64,000 bases of DNA from assembly GCA_012295275.1 (NCBI GenBank), contig CM022667.1, forward strand, positions 2,229,001 through 2,293,000, written 5' to 3'. Positions within the stretch are counted from its first letter, which is position 1; the number at the start of each line of letters is the position of its first letter. Under the pieces are notes generated by a model. That model searched no databases, was not told the DNA's origin, and worked only from the letters and a program-made list of their open reading frames with translations. Shown here piece after piece: positions 52,139 to 63,239 of this stretch. The translations under genes and the position numbers were made by a program. The DNA comes from Chrysomallon squamiferum. Its lineage: Eukaryota > Mollusca > Gastropoda > Neomphalida > Peltospiridae.

Positions 52139-52140
<2 letters not shown>

Positions 52141-53243
52141 TCTATTTCTTCCCCTTTTAATCTGGAACTGTAGTATTTCTAAAATGAAAACACAATTTCT
52201 GAATCATTTAATTATTCAGTAGAATTATAAATAATTACAAACCAATCTCATTTAGAAGAAACAAAACACCTTCAGGTCAGACTTCCAGAAATGAGAATGT
52301 TTTCAATAGCTGGGCACATCCTCGGTCAAAGGTCATACCTGCCTGCAGGCAGCATGTCCCACTTGACTTCATATTCCTTGTTAGTGCAATTAATAATGAA
52401 ATCAGAAGGTACTGAATGTCTTAACAAGATCTCAGGATCAAAATGAGAAGTAATGAATGCGTCTTAAAGCAATATTTAGATAAAATAATTGAAATTTTTT
52501 TTTTTTTTTTTTGCATGTACAAAGATACTTACTAAGAGCATCAGAAGTGTGATATGAGAAAAATATTATTTAAAAAAAAAATTTAAAAATACCAAGCAGG
52601 GCAAAAGTAGCATTCTTGAATTTATTAGGGAAAAAAAGCAAAATGACTCAAAAAAACTTTAACTGTCATTTTCTTCTCAAAAATATCCCTAGAGAGACAA
52701 TAAAAAATTTCTTTAACCTTGGAAACAAGACTGGTTTTGACAGTCTTGTTACAAAAAGAAATTCTCTAATTTTTTTTTTTTTTGGCAGATTAGACAGCTT
52801 ATTATTGAACACAAAGGAAATAAGTGAAGACTGCAATTTTCTTCTAAATGAAAACTGAATTTACATTTTTTTTTTTTTTTCTTGTTTCTGTTTTCATTTA
52901 TGCTGTTGTGCATTACTTCATTTGTTTTTATGCTTAATTATTTACATTACTTTGTTTCATACAATAATTTACTTTAATTTTATTTTATTTCAATGTTTTT
53001 TGCATTTCATATAATAATAATTAAGAATTTTATATATATATATTATTCTTTATTATTAATATTGTATTCCAATATATTCAGTTAAATGAATATGTTACTT
53101 CCGGTTCCATACATGCACACACATTCACACAGATACAGAAATATATACATCAGCATATGCACAGACATACACGAAGACACAGATAAACATGGAGAAAATA
53201 TTCATTTTTGCAATATATTAATTTGGAAACTTACTCATTTCAG

Positions 53244-53317
53244 GAAGTCTTTCTTGTGTTTGTCTTCACAGTGACAGGAAACCCCCAGAGAGGAAAGCCA
53301 ATCTTCAGAAATTCAAG
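53244..53317 (+). CDS. DDX1: DDX1 exon B
   Basis: 74-bp exon: two bases complete the Gly codon begun in exon A, then 24 codons reading 'SLSCVCLHSDRKPPERKANL' and onward to 'QKFK', ending in phase 0. It matches the DDX1 stretch 'SCVCLHGDRKP.ERK.NL..FK' of helicase domain 2. The loop between 'GGG' and 'SCVC' is shorter here than in the vertebrate protein as I recall it. The acceptor is TTTCAG (53238-53243) and the donor AAG|GTGAAA. A tempting nearer acceptor-like CAG at 53269-53271 would delete the first nine codons and is not preferred. Confidence 0.93.
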
Positions 53318-53623
53318 GTGAAAAGAAAAATATTTGTGACACAATGTATTTTGTACAGTTTGCCACTAGACTATTACCTTAATCATGCTTTTAAATGACC
53401 GTCACTAATGAATTTATAATTTCCATTATGATGTTTGTATATATATATATATATATGTATTTGTACAATCATACATATATGAGTGTTTGTGTTTCTGTAC
53501 AATTACATAATATACATATATAAACATACATATATATGTACATAAGCACACAAACACACACCAATAGAACCTCACATAAAATGCAACACATTCACACATT
53601 TATACATTATTTTTACGTTTCAG
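53318..53623 (+). other. DDX1 intron B-C (306 bp)
   Basis: GT-AG intron: GTGAAA donor, TTTCAG acceptor. Includes a TA run (53440-53456) and CA-rich sequence. Confidence 0.9.
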
Positions 53624-53696
53624 GATCAGAAAGTAAAATTTATGATTTGTACTGATGTTGCTGCAAGAGGAATAGATGTTTCAGGACTTCCTTATG
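53624..53696 (+). CDS. DDX1: DDX1 exon C: helicase motif V
   Basis: 73-bp exon, 24 codons plus one base. Contains 'FMICTDVAARGIDVSGLPY': the TDVAARGID segment is helicase motif Va/V, which contacts RNA and couples ATP hydrolysis in DEAD-box proteins. The acceptor is CGTTTCAG and the donor G|GTGAGT. The split Val codon is completed by exon D. Confidence 0.97.
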
Positions 53697-53849
53697 GTGA
53701 GTGTCTCACTTAGTTAAGTCTCAGGCAAACTGCAGGCTGCATGCAGGCCACAGGATGCTTTGAATGGCATACCTGATTTCACAAAAAGGTTGCCCATAAT
53801 CTGGCTTTGAATGTTCTGCAGAGGTTTCTTATTAGCAAGACTTAATAAG

Positions 53850-54282
53850 TCATGTATAACATACTTTATTTTCAAAACAGAAATAACCAGCATATTGGAA
53901 ACTTATAACTATCAGTATAGACAGAAAGCAAACTGTGTCAATGAAATGGTCGTTTAAGAATTTGTTCGACCTTCAGCTGCTGTTAATATTTGTTCTTTAA
54001 GAAAACTAAACTTAGATAACATATTTTATTTTCAAAACGGAAATATCCAGCATACTGCAAACTTATGTCTACCAATATAAACCAAAACACAGCTACGTCA
54101 ATGAAACGATAATTTAAAAATTCATTTGACCTTCAGCTATTTTTTCTTTAAGAAAACTAAAAAGAAATAACCAGCACAGTGGAAACTTACAACTACCAAT
54201 ATAGACAGAAATCAAGCTGTGCCAGTGAAATTGTGATTTAAACATTTGTTTTGACCTTGAGCTATTGTCAGTGTCTTTAACC
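53850..54282. repeat. Decayed tandem repeat in DDX1 intron, about 120-160-bp unit, 3 copies
   Basis: The phrase 'gaaataaccagca.a.tggaaacttataactaccaatatagacagaaa' recurs at about 53881, 54041 and 54163. Each is followed by 'gtcaatgaaat.gt.atttaa.aattt.ttgaccttcagcta' and, in the first two copies, 'ctttaagaaaacta'. Confidence 0.88.
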
Positions 54283-54539
54283 TAGACAAACCACACTTTG
54301 ATAACCACATTATTGATCATGGCATCAACTGCATTAGTCTATTGATGGCTGGTAGTCATAGATAAACAACACATAAATAAATTTAATGTGTGGAACAAAT
54401 TAAAATGTACTTACTGTGGACAATCATGGAAATAAATGTATTGTTAAGCATATGCTAGAGAACGAAGACAAAAAAAAAAATAAAGTGAAATTATATTAAA
54501 CTTGTGTAAAATGTGTTGCATTCATAGCATGTGAATAAA

Positions 54540-54740
54540 CGTTCAAGTGAATTAGAAAAACGATTTGTAAGTGAAAATAGAATGTACACTGAGGAGAACA
54601 GACTGTATATTAAGTGAAAAAAAATAGGTTGTACATTAAATAGAAACTGCATGTTAAATAGTACATTAGATGAAAAAAATAGACTGGACTTTTAATGAAA
54701 GACATATATTGTTCCTTTCATGAAAGTAGATTCTGTTGTG
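54540..54740. repeat. Decayed short tandem repeat in DDX1 intron
   Basis: The phrase 'taa.tgaaaa.aa.tagattgtacatt' recurs four to five times at about 35-45-bp spacing. Confidence 0.6.
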
Positions 54741-55374
54741 TGAATTTATAAAATAGATTTACTGTTAACCTTCATAAAACCAGACAGTGTGAAAACAATA
54801 CAAAAACATGTGGACAGGACAAAATTAAACTGTAGTTATAATGAAAGATTCTAGTTATTGAAAAAATGGTAATGAATTTAAGCAAAATGCATGCAAATGG
54901 TTTTTGAAAATACTGAAGTAAAAGACAACAAAAAACAAAACAGTGTGGCAAAATAGAATAAAACACAGGGCTTATATTGTAAGTGGATTTGTTTGTTCAT
55001 ACACAGAAGAGAAAAACAGGAAAGAAAAAGTTATACATTCTGTCTACTATAGAAAACATAAATAGCATCAATTTTGATGCTAGGAATGTTTTGTCAGCAA
55101 TAACAATAGTTAAATTTTGATCTCTGTCGTGAATGTTATACTAGAATGTTAGCTTTTGAAAATCATTAATTAAAAAAAAATTGTCAAATATTCATTAGTA
55201 GTTTTCAGACAATCGTTTTAAAGATATCCTTGGTGATTATTCTGAGAGAAATCTGTCATGAAAAACCTCTCTAGAAACCTTATTGCTATGTTCTAATTAC
55301 CAGTAAATTTTAACAAAAAAATTATTTTGTTTCTTATTGTGTTATTTATTTATTTATTTATTTATATATTTCAG

Positions 55375-55447
55375 TGATTAATGTAACTCTTCCTGATGAG
55401 AAACAGAATTACATTCACCGTATTGGCCGAGTTGGACGAGCTGAAAG
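55375..55447 (+). CDS. DDX1: DDX1 exon D: helicase motif VI, exon before a GC donor
   Basis: 73-bp exon: TG completes a Val codon, then 23 codons '[20 protein letters not shown]' and onward 'RAE', then AG of a split Arg codon. HRIGRVGR is motif VI, with the arginine finger that contacts ATP. The acceptor is TATTTCAG. The only junction that keeps the DDX1 frame with exon E is AG|GCAAGT, a GC donor that otherwise fits the donor consensus. The split codon becomes AG|A (Arg), giving 'RAERMGLA' as in other DDX1 proteins. Confidence 0.95.
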
Positions 55448-55463
55448 GCAAGTAATGTTTTAA

Positions 55464-55480
55464 AACACACAAACACACAC

Positions 55481-55550
<70 letters not shown>
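55464..55550. repeat. Compound (CA)n-(CT)n microsatellite in DDX1 intron
   Basis: CA units (55464-55514) pass directly into CT units (55514-55550), beginning only 17 bp after the exon D donor. Confidence 0.96.
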
Positions 55551-55554
<4 letters not shown>

Positions 55555-56929
55555 CCCTCCCTCCCTCTGTTTTTCTCTCTCTTATTCCACATACATTCAT
55601 AGTTCCTCCATACACCCTGTAACGGACTTTGAAGTACAAAAACACATTACTCTATTTTTTTTTATACTAGTGTTCGTAAACAACTACTAAATACAAAAAA
55701 TAAATTACTTCTTTGTTGTCTTGTAACAAACTGATTAAACAAAGACAGAACATATACCTTTCATCTTTAAATTCCACAATTTAAACATCAGAATTAACTG
55801 AGCTTTCAAGCCTGTTTACTAAAACATACCGATACTGACAAATGTTACTTTTACATGATATAAAAATAAATATATAAAAATAAACATAGTCAGACAGACA
55901 ATTGAATTACTTGATATTATTGATGATTTCCTGTACAAATAGTTATTACTTCAGTTTTGTTAAGAGTTATTTGATTCCACCATGTATTGGAGGACTTGCC
56001 CTAAATCCCACAGCAGAAGTCTGTTTGGACAGATGACTATCATATTACAACATTGATCTCAGATCATAGTGAAAAATTAGGGCAGCTGGGAATTACAGAA
56101 ACTATTATATTTTTTAATTATGACTTTTTTATTATTATTATTTTCAATCCAACACAAAAAAAAAAAAAAAAAAAAAATTAGCAGCTGAGCAGATTTTTGC
56201 TCTTAAAGCTTTTAATGCTGTTTATTTTTCATTATTGTTATTATTATTATTTATCTTCTTTTGTTTTTCTTTCTTCTTTTTTCATTTTTAATCTTTTTAT
56301 TTCTAAAATGGTATTAATATTACAAAAAATCATATAACCTTAAACAAAAATTAAAATATAAAAATAAATAGATTCTAAAAAATCAATCTATTTTGTTTTT
56401 AAAATGAAAGTTTCGGTGTTATTAGTTTTATTCATTAAAACAAAGAAGTCGTATAATATGTATATTAAAAACAGTAGAAAAAAACAGTGGTGTTTAAAAG
56501 ATATAAAAAAAAATCTTATTATTACTAACAAAAACAATAATAATAAATGTTAGGAAATACTGACATGGAGATTTTTCTTTAAAATTACAGAAAAAAGAAA
56601 CCTTTACTGCCAAATAAATAAATAACTGCCATTAACAGAGTTGATAGAATGCTTCAGAAATATTTAAATTATGTCTATACTACTATTTTCAGCCACATAA
56701 AACTTTGTAATATAAATATCTGATCCTATTATTATTATTATGATTAACATGCAATCATGTAATTTCACAGCAGTGTTCAAAAATGTAATCTACTTCTTTC
56801 ATGAAATGTGTTTTTAATGCTTCCAAATGTTAGATTTTTTTCTTTTTTATGGTTGAAAAAGAATTGAAGATTACAAGATCGGGATGCAAATTCCATGTTA
56901 TCAGTATTGCAACACTTGCTGAATACCAT

Positions 56930-57480
56930 CTCCACTGTTATGTATAAACATGTATCTCATTTGAATTGAAAGTGATTTTGTTAAAAAACAAAACAAAAAA
57001 AACACAACAGTATTTGAATAGAAATAGAGTTTCTGAAGATCAACAAAAACAAACCGAAAAAATATAATTTAAAAAAAAAGGCTTGATTTAACTTTTAGTA
57101 TTATGTATAGACATTTATTTCATTTGGATTAAAAACTTTCAGAACCTGATTAAACGGAATAGAAATTAATTTCCGAAGATCAGCAAAAACAACAAAAAAA
57201 CTGTAATGAAAAATAAAAATAAAAGCTTGATTTAAGTACAACCATTATGTATAGACATGTATTTCATTTGGATTAAAAACTGGTTTTGAACAAATGTATT
57301 GTACTGCTTGATTAGTAATATTATAATGATGACATCAAAAAAAAATACAATAAAAAGAAACCTGATTTAACATTCATGTATACAGAGACAGATGTATCTC
57401 AGACTAAAAACAGAAATACATTAAAAAAAAAATACTGATGCAAATGTATTGCACTGCTTTGAATAGATATTGAGACTCAG
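56930..57480. repeat. Decayed tandem repeat in DDX1 intron, about 130-164-bp unit, about 4 copies
   Basis: The marker 'atgtatagacatgtatttcatttggattaaaaac' occurs in variants near 56940, 57104, 57248 and 57378. Copies also share 'gaatagaaat...tttc.gaagatcagcaaaaacaa' and 'ggcttgatttaac'. Confidence 0.83.
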
Positions 57481-57579
57481 AGCTGAGTAATCAAAAAAGA
57501 AATGAAGATGTCCATGTTAAATATATTCTCAACTATTAAATGTTACCAGTTCTTGAAACATTAAAAAGAAAAAACAATT

Positions 57580-57580
57580 A

Positions 57581-57611
<31 letters not shown>
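57580..57611. repeat. (AAAT)n microsatellite in DDX1 intron
   Basis: About 8 units of AAAT/TAAA. Confidence 0.95.
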
Positions 57612-57612
<1 letters not shown>

Positions 57613-57973
57613 CTAGATATTCACTGAAACAAGACATTTTAAAATTTTAATTACATACTTACAAATAGATAAATTCATACACCAATTTGATTAATTTGTT
57701 TTAAATAAGATATTAAATTTAATCATATATGTATGGTTACAAATGTTCCTTTGATTTATTTTTGTTACATTATAATAAATCAAAAATAGTAGTACTTTTT
57801 TTTTTTTTTTTTTTTTGGACAATACAATTTAATATATATATTAGTTAAAACTGTTTTAAGTCAAAAAAATAAATAACTAAATAACAAAATGAATAATAAA
57901 ACAAATGATTCAGAATTAAACTGATCAAGGTTATCTCTGATAATACTGTTATTATGATTTATGGAATAATTTT

Positions 57974-58004
<31 letters not shown>

Positions 58005-58745
58005 TTTTTTTTATAATTATTTATTTTTTATAAATATTATTGTTGTTGTTATCTTAACTATATAGTTGACTGGTTAGCATCTGCAAAGTAATTGTCTGTC
58101 ATCAAAAAGACAGATTATGAAGTATAGATTTCACTAGTTTGACATCTCCTGTGTATCTATTGATTAATAATTTGTCACAGAGAAATCTAACAAGTTTTAC
58201 TACTTGGCTGTTATGAGCAAACATGCTCATAAGCCGCTTTTTAAATAATTTTTCAAATCAAATGCCCTTGGTAAACATGAAGTAATAACTATTTTAAACA
58301 AACCGCAAAAATGCATCAGTAAAGCTTGTTTGATGTTTTTCTTAAGACAGATTATTTCAATGTTTTAAATTTTTTTTAATATTGATTTTTTTAAAAATTA
58401 TTCTTTCAAAAAAAAAATCGTTTGTACTATTCATACTTGAATTAGCATATTATTTTTATATTCTTGTTACATTTATTGTTGTTGTAGTTGTTGCTATTAT
58501 TACGGTTATTATTATATTTACAGTGGAGTTAATATTGCTTTTATAAACAAAATGGCAATCATATTAAGATGTCATTTAACAACCATTCATTTATTTATAA
58601 TAACTGGACAAAATTCAGTCATGTTAATATATATCACTCAAAGAAATTTTGTCTTCATTGCAGCCAAGAGTATAAAAAAAAGATTATCTAATTTGCTTCT
58701 TAAACTATTAATTCATTTGTTTATTAATGTCATTATTATTTTCAG

Positions 58746-58788
58746 AATGGGTCTTGCTTTCAGCCTTGTTGCAAGTGTCAAAGAAAAG
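58746..58788 (+). CDS. DDX1: DDX1 exon E (43-bp small exon)
   Basis: One base completes the split Arg codon, then 14 codons 'MGLAFSLVASVKEK', ending in phase 0. This matches DDX1 'MGLAISLVA..KEKVWYH', directly after motif VI. The acceptor is TTTTCAG and the donor AAG|GTATGT. The frame is also open well upstream of the acceptor (from about 58552), but that part shows no DDX1 similarity and is intron. Confidence 0.93.
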
Positions 58789-59039
58789 GTATGTTAAACA
58801 GTTTTCTAATACTTGTATTTTACAATGATGCTTAATATGCCATTGCAGATCCCAGTCTTCAACTTCAGCATCTCCATTCCTTCCCAGCCATTCCATAAAA
58901 TCGTAATAAATCTTTATTTACTGTGAAAACTCAGTGAAAGAAAAGAACAACTGCAAATTAATTATATTCATCACCTGCACTCACACATACATGCATATAT
59001 GCATGCACACTAGTACTAACATGCCCACATATATGCATG

Positions 59040-59067
59040 CAGATACATACACATACACATACATACA

Positions 59068-59099
<32 letters not shown>

Positions 59100-59165
59100 C
59101 ATATATATACATACATACAAACACATGCACACACACACACTCTTACCCACAAACACCCACACACA
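59040..59165. repeat. (CATA)n and CA-rich tract in DDX1 intron
   Basis: About 10 pure ACAT units at 59059-59097, flanked by impure CA/TA repeats. Confidence 0.93.
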
Positions 59166-60139
59166 CACTTGTAAAGTAACAGATAGACACACATCATGAG
59201 TCAGCAACCTCCACTCTGTCACAGATTCAGCACTCCCACAGAATTATCCCGCTATTCTCAGACATAAATATTATTCATCGTTGATTGTATTTTATAATTA
59301 CTGCATTCATGTATACAGATGACTGTGGAGAACAATCCATTGTACAGCCACTCTCACTCTGACATCAACAAGAAGGTTATGTCTGTATGTGACAGAATCA
59401 GGATTACATTGGGCTCTGACAAGTGGGAGATTTGTCTTCAAATCAATTCAGTTTCTATTTAGATGGCGAATACTGTAGTAACTAAACCAACAGCAGGTGA
59501 ATGAGCCGTAACATCCACACAGTTTAAAGATTATTTCTTTCTCCGAGTGTGTGACGGAAGTTCAAGCTTTTTCTTTTGTTTTGTTTTATGGACACCAACC
59601 TTGATTTGGTAATTCATTCCATCCCGTTTCATCACAGTAAATGTCAGTTTTTTAATCTGACTGTGCAAGAGAATTCATAATTTTTCTGATTTAAGAGAAG
59701 CCGCAGTGGTTTAAAACACCCACAATTTTATTATTTCAGGTCTGCAGTTGGTTTGATTAATACAGTTTTTCTAACACTTTCCCAGACCAGTTCACTGATG
59801 TGCTCTTCAAGTCTTTACAAATATACAGTCTGTTTGTGTCTCCAATCAGTGACTGAGCCACCCACTAATTCCTGCTGTTGTAATTTTCCTGATTAATTTG
59901 AGGTTAATGAAGACTGTGTATTTTGACCAGCAGATTAGAGTTAGTCTCAGACAGAAATCCTGCAATTACCAAAGATGGTTGAATACATATTTGAAATCTT
60001 TGATTTAAAGTATATATATATATTTAAAGAAAAGAAAAAAAAAAGATACTGAAGCAAGATAGCATTTTGACCTCAAAAAAATAAGAGGGAGTTACATATT
60101 CTGTAGTATTTTTTGTTCATTCTCCAGCTGAGCCGATAT

Positions 60140-60740
60140 CATGTCTAGACAGGCCCAAAATCAAATAACAAGTTCCTTTGGAAAATAGTAAACTTGTAAA
60201 TTTATCCTGTGTATTCAAATTGTTACTTAGATTTGTTTATCTAACTTCCATTAAAATAAGGTTAAACTATCTAAACTCCCTAACATTGACTCTAAAGAAC
60301 AAAACATTTTTTTGTTTTTATTTTAAAATACTAAATTCATAGATTTATCCAAACCTCTATTACATAATGTCAAAATGTCTATAATGTCTAAAATTTACTC
60401 CAAAAAAGATAACGGGTTCCTTGGTAAAATATTGAACTTGCAAATTTAACACCAGTTTTCCCATTTTTAATTAGTTCTGTTTATCTGATCCTCGTTATCT
60501 GATCCTCGTTAAGGTTAAAAATGCCTATAACTCCAAACCACTGATTTGAAACAGTATAACAAATACATTTGAAAAATAGTGAACTTTGGATTTGTTATTT
60601 TTAATTAATTCAATTTATCTAACCCTTGTTAAAATAAAGTTAAAATGTCTATAACCCCCAGCACTCACTCAAACCGTAATCATCCAAAAATGTGTGCGAG
60701 TTAAATAGATTTGGTGAACAGAATATTCAACAGACCAAAG
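60140..60740. repeat. Decayed tandem repeat in DDX1 intron, about 115-145-bp unit, 4-5 copies
   Basis: The phrases 'ttcctttggaaaatagt.aacttgtaaattt' (near 60168, 60410, 60557) and 'tttatctaac.ctt.gttaaaataa.gttaaaatgtctataac.cc' (near 60236, 60495, 60611) alternate. A 16-bp direct duplication ('ttatctgatcctcg') is seen at 60480-60515. Confidence 0.83.
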
Positions 60741-61333
60741 TTTACTTAGGAAGTTTGTTATTGGAATCATCTAACCTTTTAAAATGTTTCAAATTAATTA
60801 AAATACCAATACAATTATAGCAATTTTACAAGTTTGGATCCAGTGAAAAATTGACAGTGCAAAAATGAGAAAAATGTATTATTAGTTTTTCATAGTAAAT
60901 TTGCAATAAAACAGCAATTTAGTTATTTCTGTTATGGCATAAATTTTAAATTAAAATATTTAATAATGTAATTTTTTGCCTGTGAAAATGTATTAAGAAA
61001 ATTAATTCCTGTCTTTCGTATCACCACAACAAAATTACTGTTTCAGGTTACTTACTAAACTTAACATTAGTTTTTCAAAACTGCTTACTCCAAGTGTTTT
61101 TTTTTTTTTTATTTATTCAGAGAAAAAAAAAAGAAACAAGAAACCATGAGATTTAATTACTATTAACATTTTAAAAAAATAATAAAAAATAAAAAAATAA
61201 CGTCTTCCAATTTAGTCCTTCATTCACCTAAAGTTAGGTTTGATTTTGTGCTAAGGTGTCCTGAAACTCTATTTATTGATTAAAGAAGTTTTGATAAACA
61301 TTATTATTGAGACTGGAGAGTGTTTTCTTTCAG

Positions 61334-61432
61334 GTGTGGTATCACTCTAACTGCAGTACACGAGGACGAGGATGTTACAACACAAATCTGACTGATTACG
61401 GTGGATGCTGCATTTGGTACAACGAGCCACAG
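61334..61432 (+). CDS. DDX1: DDX1 exon F: Cys-rich C-terminal segment
   Basis: 99-bp exon of exactly 33 codons (phase 0-0), from '[19 protein letters not shown]' to '[11 protein letters not shown]'. It matches the DDX1-specific region 'VWYH.C.SRG.GCYNT.L...GGC.IWYNE.QL' that follows the helicase core. Several cysteines are conserved in the family. The acceptor is TTTCAG and the donor CAG|GTAGTG. Confidence 0.96.
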
Positions 61433-61881
61433 GTAGTGTTGTAGTCAGGCTGCCTGGCCTTTCAGTTTGTTAGTTTTATGTTATTTTTACAACAGGCAGT
61501 TGTAAGTTGTTGTGTGATACTAACTGTTGTGGTATCAATCAGTGTGCTGATTGTGGTGATATTGGTAGTTCTAGGTGTGGTAGTAGAGGAATAGCAGGAC
61601 TCTTCTTTCAAAAATTTCATTTTATATGTTTATTTAATTATTTATTTATTACAATTATTTTTAGTAGTAGTAGTAGTAGTAGAAGTTGAAGTTGTGACGG
61701 TAGTTATGGTCGTAGCAGTGGTAGTAGTAGATTTTAAATAAAAAACCAACCAGACTGATTTTCCATTAAATACATATTTGGGGTTTTCCTTTATTAAAAA
61801 ACAAAAATTGAAGAATTTATGAATTTTATTTCATAGGCAATACTCAGATTTCTGTATATTAATGTACAAGATTTATTTCAG
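61433..61881 (+). other. DDX1 intron F-G (449 bp)
   Basis: GT-AG intron: GTAGTG donor, ATTTCAG acceptor. Carries a short (TAG)n repeat at 61662-61682. Confidence 0.9.
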
Positions 61882-62002
61882 TTGAAGTCTGACGTGGAAG
61901 AACATCTTGATGTTACTATTGACCTTGTTGAACCAGACATGAAAATCCCCATTAATGAGTTTGATGGAAAAGTTACTTATGGCCAGAAGAGAAGGAATTT
62001 GC
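61882..62002 (+). CDS. DDX1: DDX1 exon G: C-terminal extension
   Basis: 121-bp exon, 40 codons plus one base: '[20 protein letters not shown]' then '[20 protein letters not shown]'. It matches DDX1 'L.SEIEEHL...[21 protein letters not shown]'. The acceptor is ATTTCAG and the donor C|GTACGT. The frame stays open into the intron up to about 62088, but that part is AT-rich and low in complexity. Confidence 0.96.
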
Positions 62003-62321
62003 GTACGTTTGATAATCTTTGCTTCCAAAGATTACCTTTGAAGATAAAAAAAAAAAAAAAAAATAAATTAAAAAAATATATAAAATAAAAATATTAAATA
62101 ATAAAAAAAAGAAGACAAAAATTGTAATTTTCACACAGATCATTAATCATTCGGTTGCTGGATACAACACAGTTAATAGATATTTATTTAAACTGACTTC
62201 ACCTCAGTTCAAACAACTATAAAAAAAATATTTTCGGATGTTTTATGATTTTATCACGACACTTTCTAACATGTGAATAATATTTCACAGAGTTATTTAT
62301 TTATTTTATTTGTGATTACAG
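62003..62321 (+). other. DDX1 intron G-H (319 bp)
   Basis: GT-AG intron: GTACGT donor, GATTACAG acceptor. A/T-rich, with an A-run at 62047-62061. Confidence 0.9.
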
Positions 62322-62446
62322 AATGTCTGTATCAAGGACACGTTCAGCTTCTGGCTCCGACAGTTCAAGAGCTGGCTGTGCTGGAAAAAAGAGCTCAGTC
62401 ATCTTTCATTGATTTGAAATACAGGAAAAAGTTTTCACGCACTTGA
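62322..62446 (+). CDS. DDX1: DDX1 exon H: terminal coding exon
   Basis: The coding part is 125 bp. AA completes a Gln codon begun in exon G; the protein then reads '[20 protein letters not shown]' and onward to a C-terminus 'KKFSRT', with TGA at 62444-62446. It matches the DDX1 end '[24 protein letters not shown]'. Together the eight exons encode about 250 residues, roughly the last third of a ~740-residue protein. Confidence 0.95.
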
Positions 62447-62692
62447 AAAAGAAACACAGAAAGAAGGCAAGAAAATTTGACACAGTCAGAAAAAAAACAA
62501 AAATTAAAATGCGAGAAAATTTATCTTCAATTCGGTTACAGAAAATATTTTGGACAGTTTTTCTTTTTTTTAAATAACTAGGATTCTGTAGAAGAAATTA
62601 ATAATAGATTTTGTTTCATTTTGTTAAATTATTATTATTATTATTATTTTTATTTTTTGGGGGAATGTTTAGGCCTAAACTGTTTAAAATGA

Positions 62693-62698
62693 AATAAA
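62693..62698 (+). terminator. Polyadenylation signal AATAAA (proximal) of DDX1
   Basis: AATAAA lies about 247 bp after the stop codon, followed by 'attgttgtgtattttatttc', a GT/T-rich stretch of the kind that promotes cleavage. Confidence 0.6.
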
Positions 62699-63098
62699 AT
62701 TGTTGTGTATTTTATTTCATCATATAAAAGCCTTCATTATTTTTCTCTTTTTTTCTTCCTTTTTTAACTTACCATCTTTTTGGGTGAAATGGTTTTTTGA
62801 TTTCAAAATGTATTTGCTTTTTAATATTTCTATTAGAAATAGTTTTGAAATTATAACTTTAGCAATTTCTGCTTACAAAAAAAAAAAAAAAAAAAAGCCT
62901 AGAATTGTTAGTCCAATGTTTCACATGAAAAGAAAAGAGGAAAAAAAAGCAACAATATTACCAAACATGTTTTAAACAAGTCATTAGAATTATGATCAGA
63001 ATGTGTCCATTTAAAGATGATTGCAAGTCTGTTTGTACAATGCTGGTTATTGTTGAGAATACAATTATTGTTTCATAACACAAATGTTTGCTTATGGT

Positions 63099-63104
63099 AA
63101 TAAA
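63099..63104 (+). terminator. Polyadenylation signal AATAAA (distal) of DDX1
   Basis: AATAAA followed within 30 bases by a clear GT-rich element ('tttgtgtatttgttgctgtg', 63131-63150). It could give a longer 3' UTR of about 0.7 kb. Confidence 0.55.
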
Positions 63105-63239
63105 AATTTGTGTTAAAAATTTGATGGTCATTTGTGTATTTGTTGCTGTGTTTTCAAAACTGTATTTCAATTTTATTTTTTTATACATTTTTTTTTTTAA
63201 ATAAAAAAGTTAGATGTAATATATCAATTCTATTTGCGC

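Larger units (their letters stand above)
50171..53243 (+). other. DDX1 intron A-B (3.07 kb)
   Basis: GT-AG intron: GTGAGT donor, TTTCAG acceptor. It holds a (TG)n microsatellite (50362-50417), an AAT repeat (50838-50862), a ~76-bp TTA microsatellite (52063-52138) and less AT-rich unique blocks at 51480-51770 and 52255-52390. The block near 51600-51730 has mixed-codon open frames but no domain I recognise. Confidence 0.85.
53697..55374 (+). other. DDX1 intron C-D (1.68 kb)
   Basis: GT-AG intron: GTGAGT donor, TTTCAG acceptor preceded by TTTA repeats. It holds two decayed tandem arrays (see 53850-54282 and 54540-54740); no other feature seen. Confidence 0.88.
55448..58745 (+). other. DDX1 intron D-E (3.30 kb), GC-AG type
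   Basis: Starts GCAAGTAATG and ends TTATTATTTTCAG. Using the nearby GT at 55452 would place the downstream exon out of frame and lose the DDX1 match. The intron contains a CA/CT compound microsatellite, a poly-A run at 56156-56177, a four-copy decayed array (56930-57480), an AAAT repeat (57580-57611) and poly-T at 57797-57816. Confidence 0.88.
58789..61333 (+). other. DDX1 intron E-F (2.55 kb)
   Basis: GT-AG intron: GTATGT donor, TTTCAG acceptor. Contains a CATA/CA-rich simple repeat (59040-59165), a unique less AT-rich stretch at 59200-59990 without a recognised function, and a decayed tandem array (60140-60740). Confidence 0.88.
62447..63130 (+). other. DDX1: DDX1 3' UTR and downstream sequence
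   Basis: AT-rich sequence after the stop. Two plausible 3' ends are visible, at the signals near 62693 and 63099. An open frame at 62700-62975 lies between them and looks like chance. Confidence 0.6.

Noticed and set aside
55448-55455. Canonical GT donor at 55452 for DDX1 exon D
   Set aside because: Splicing there to the acceptor at 58745 puts exon E out of the DDX1 frame. The GC donor at 55448 preserves the conserved protein.
58552-58745. Upstream extension of the DDX1 exon E frame
   Set aside because: Open by chance; it lacks DDX1 similarity and lies before a good acceptor at 58745.
58934-59222. Thr/Tyr/His-rich and Cys/Val-rich frames on both strands
   Set aside because: They arise from the CATA/CA repeat inside a DDX1 intron.
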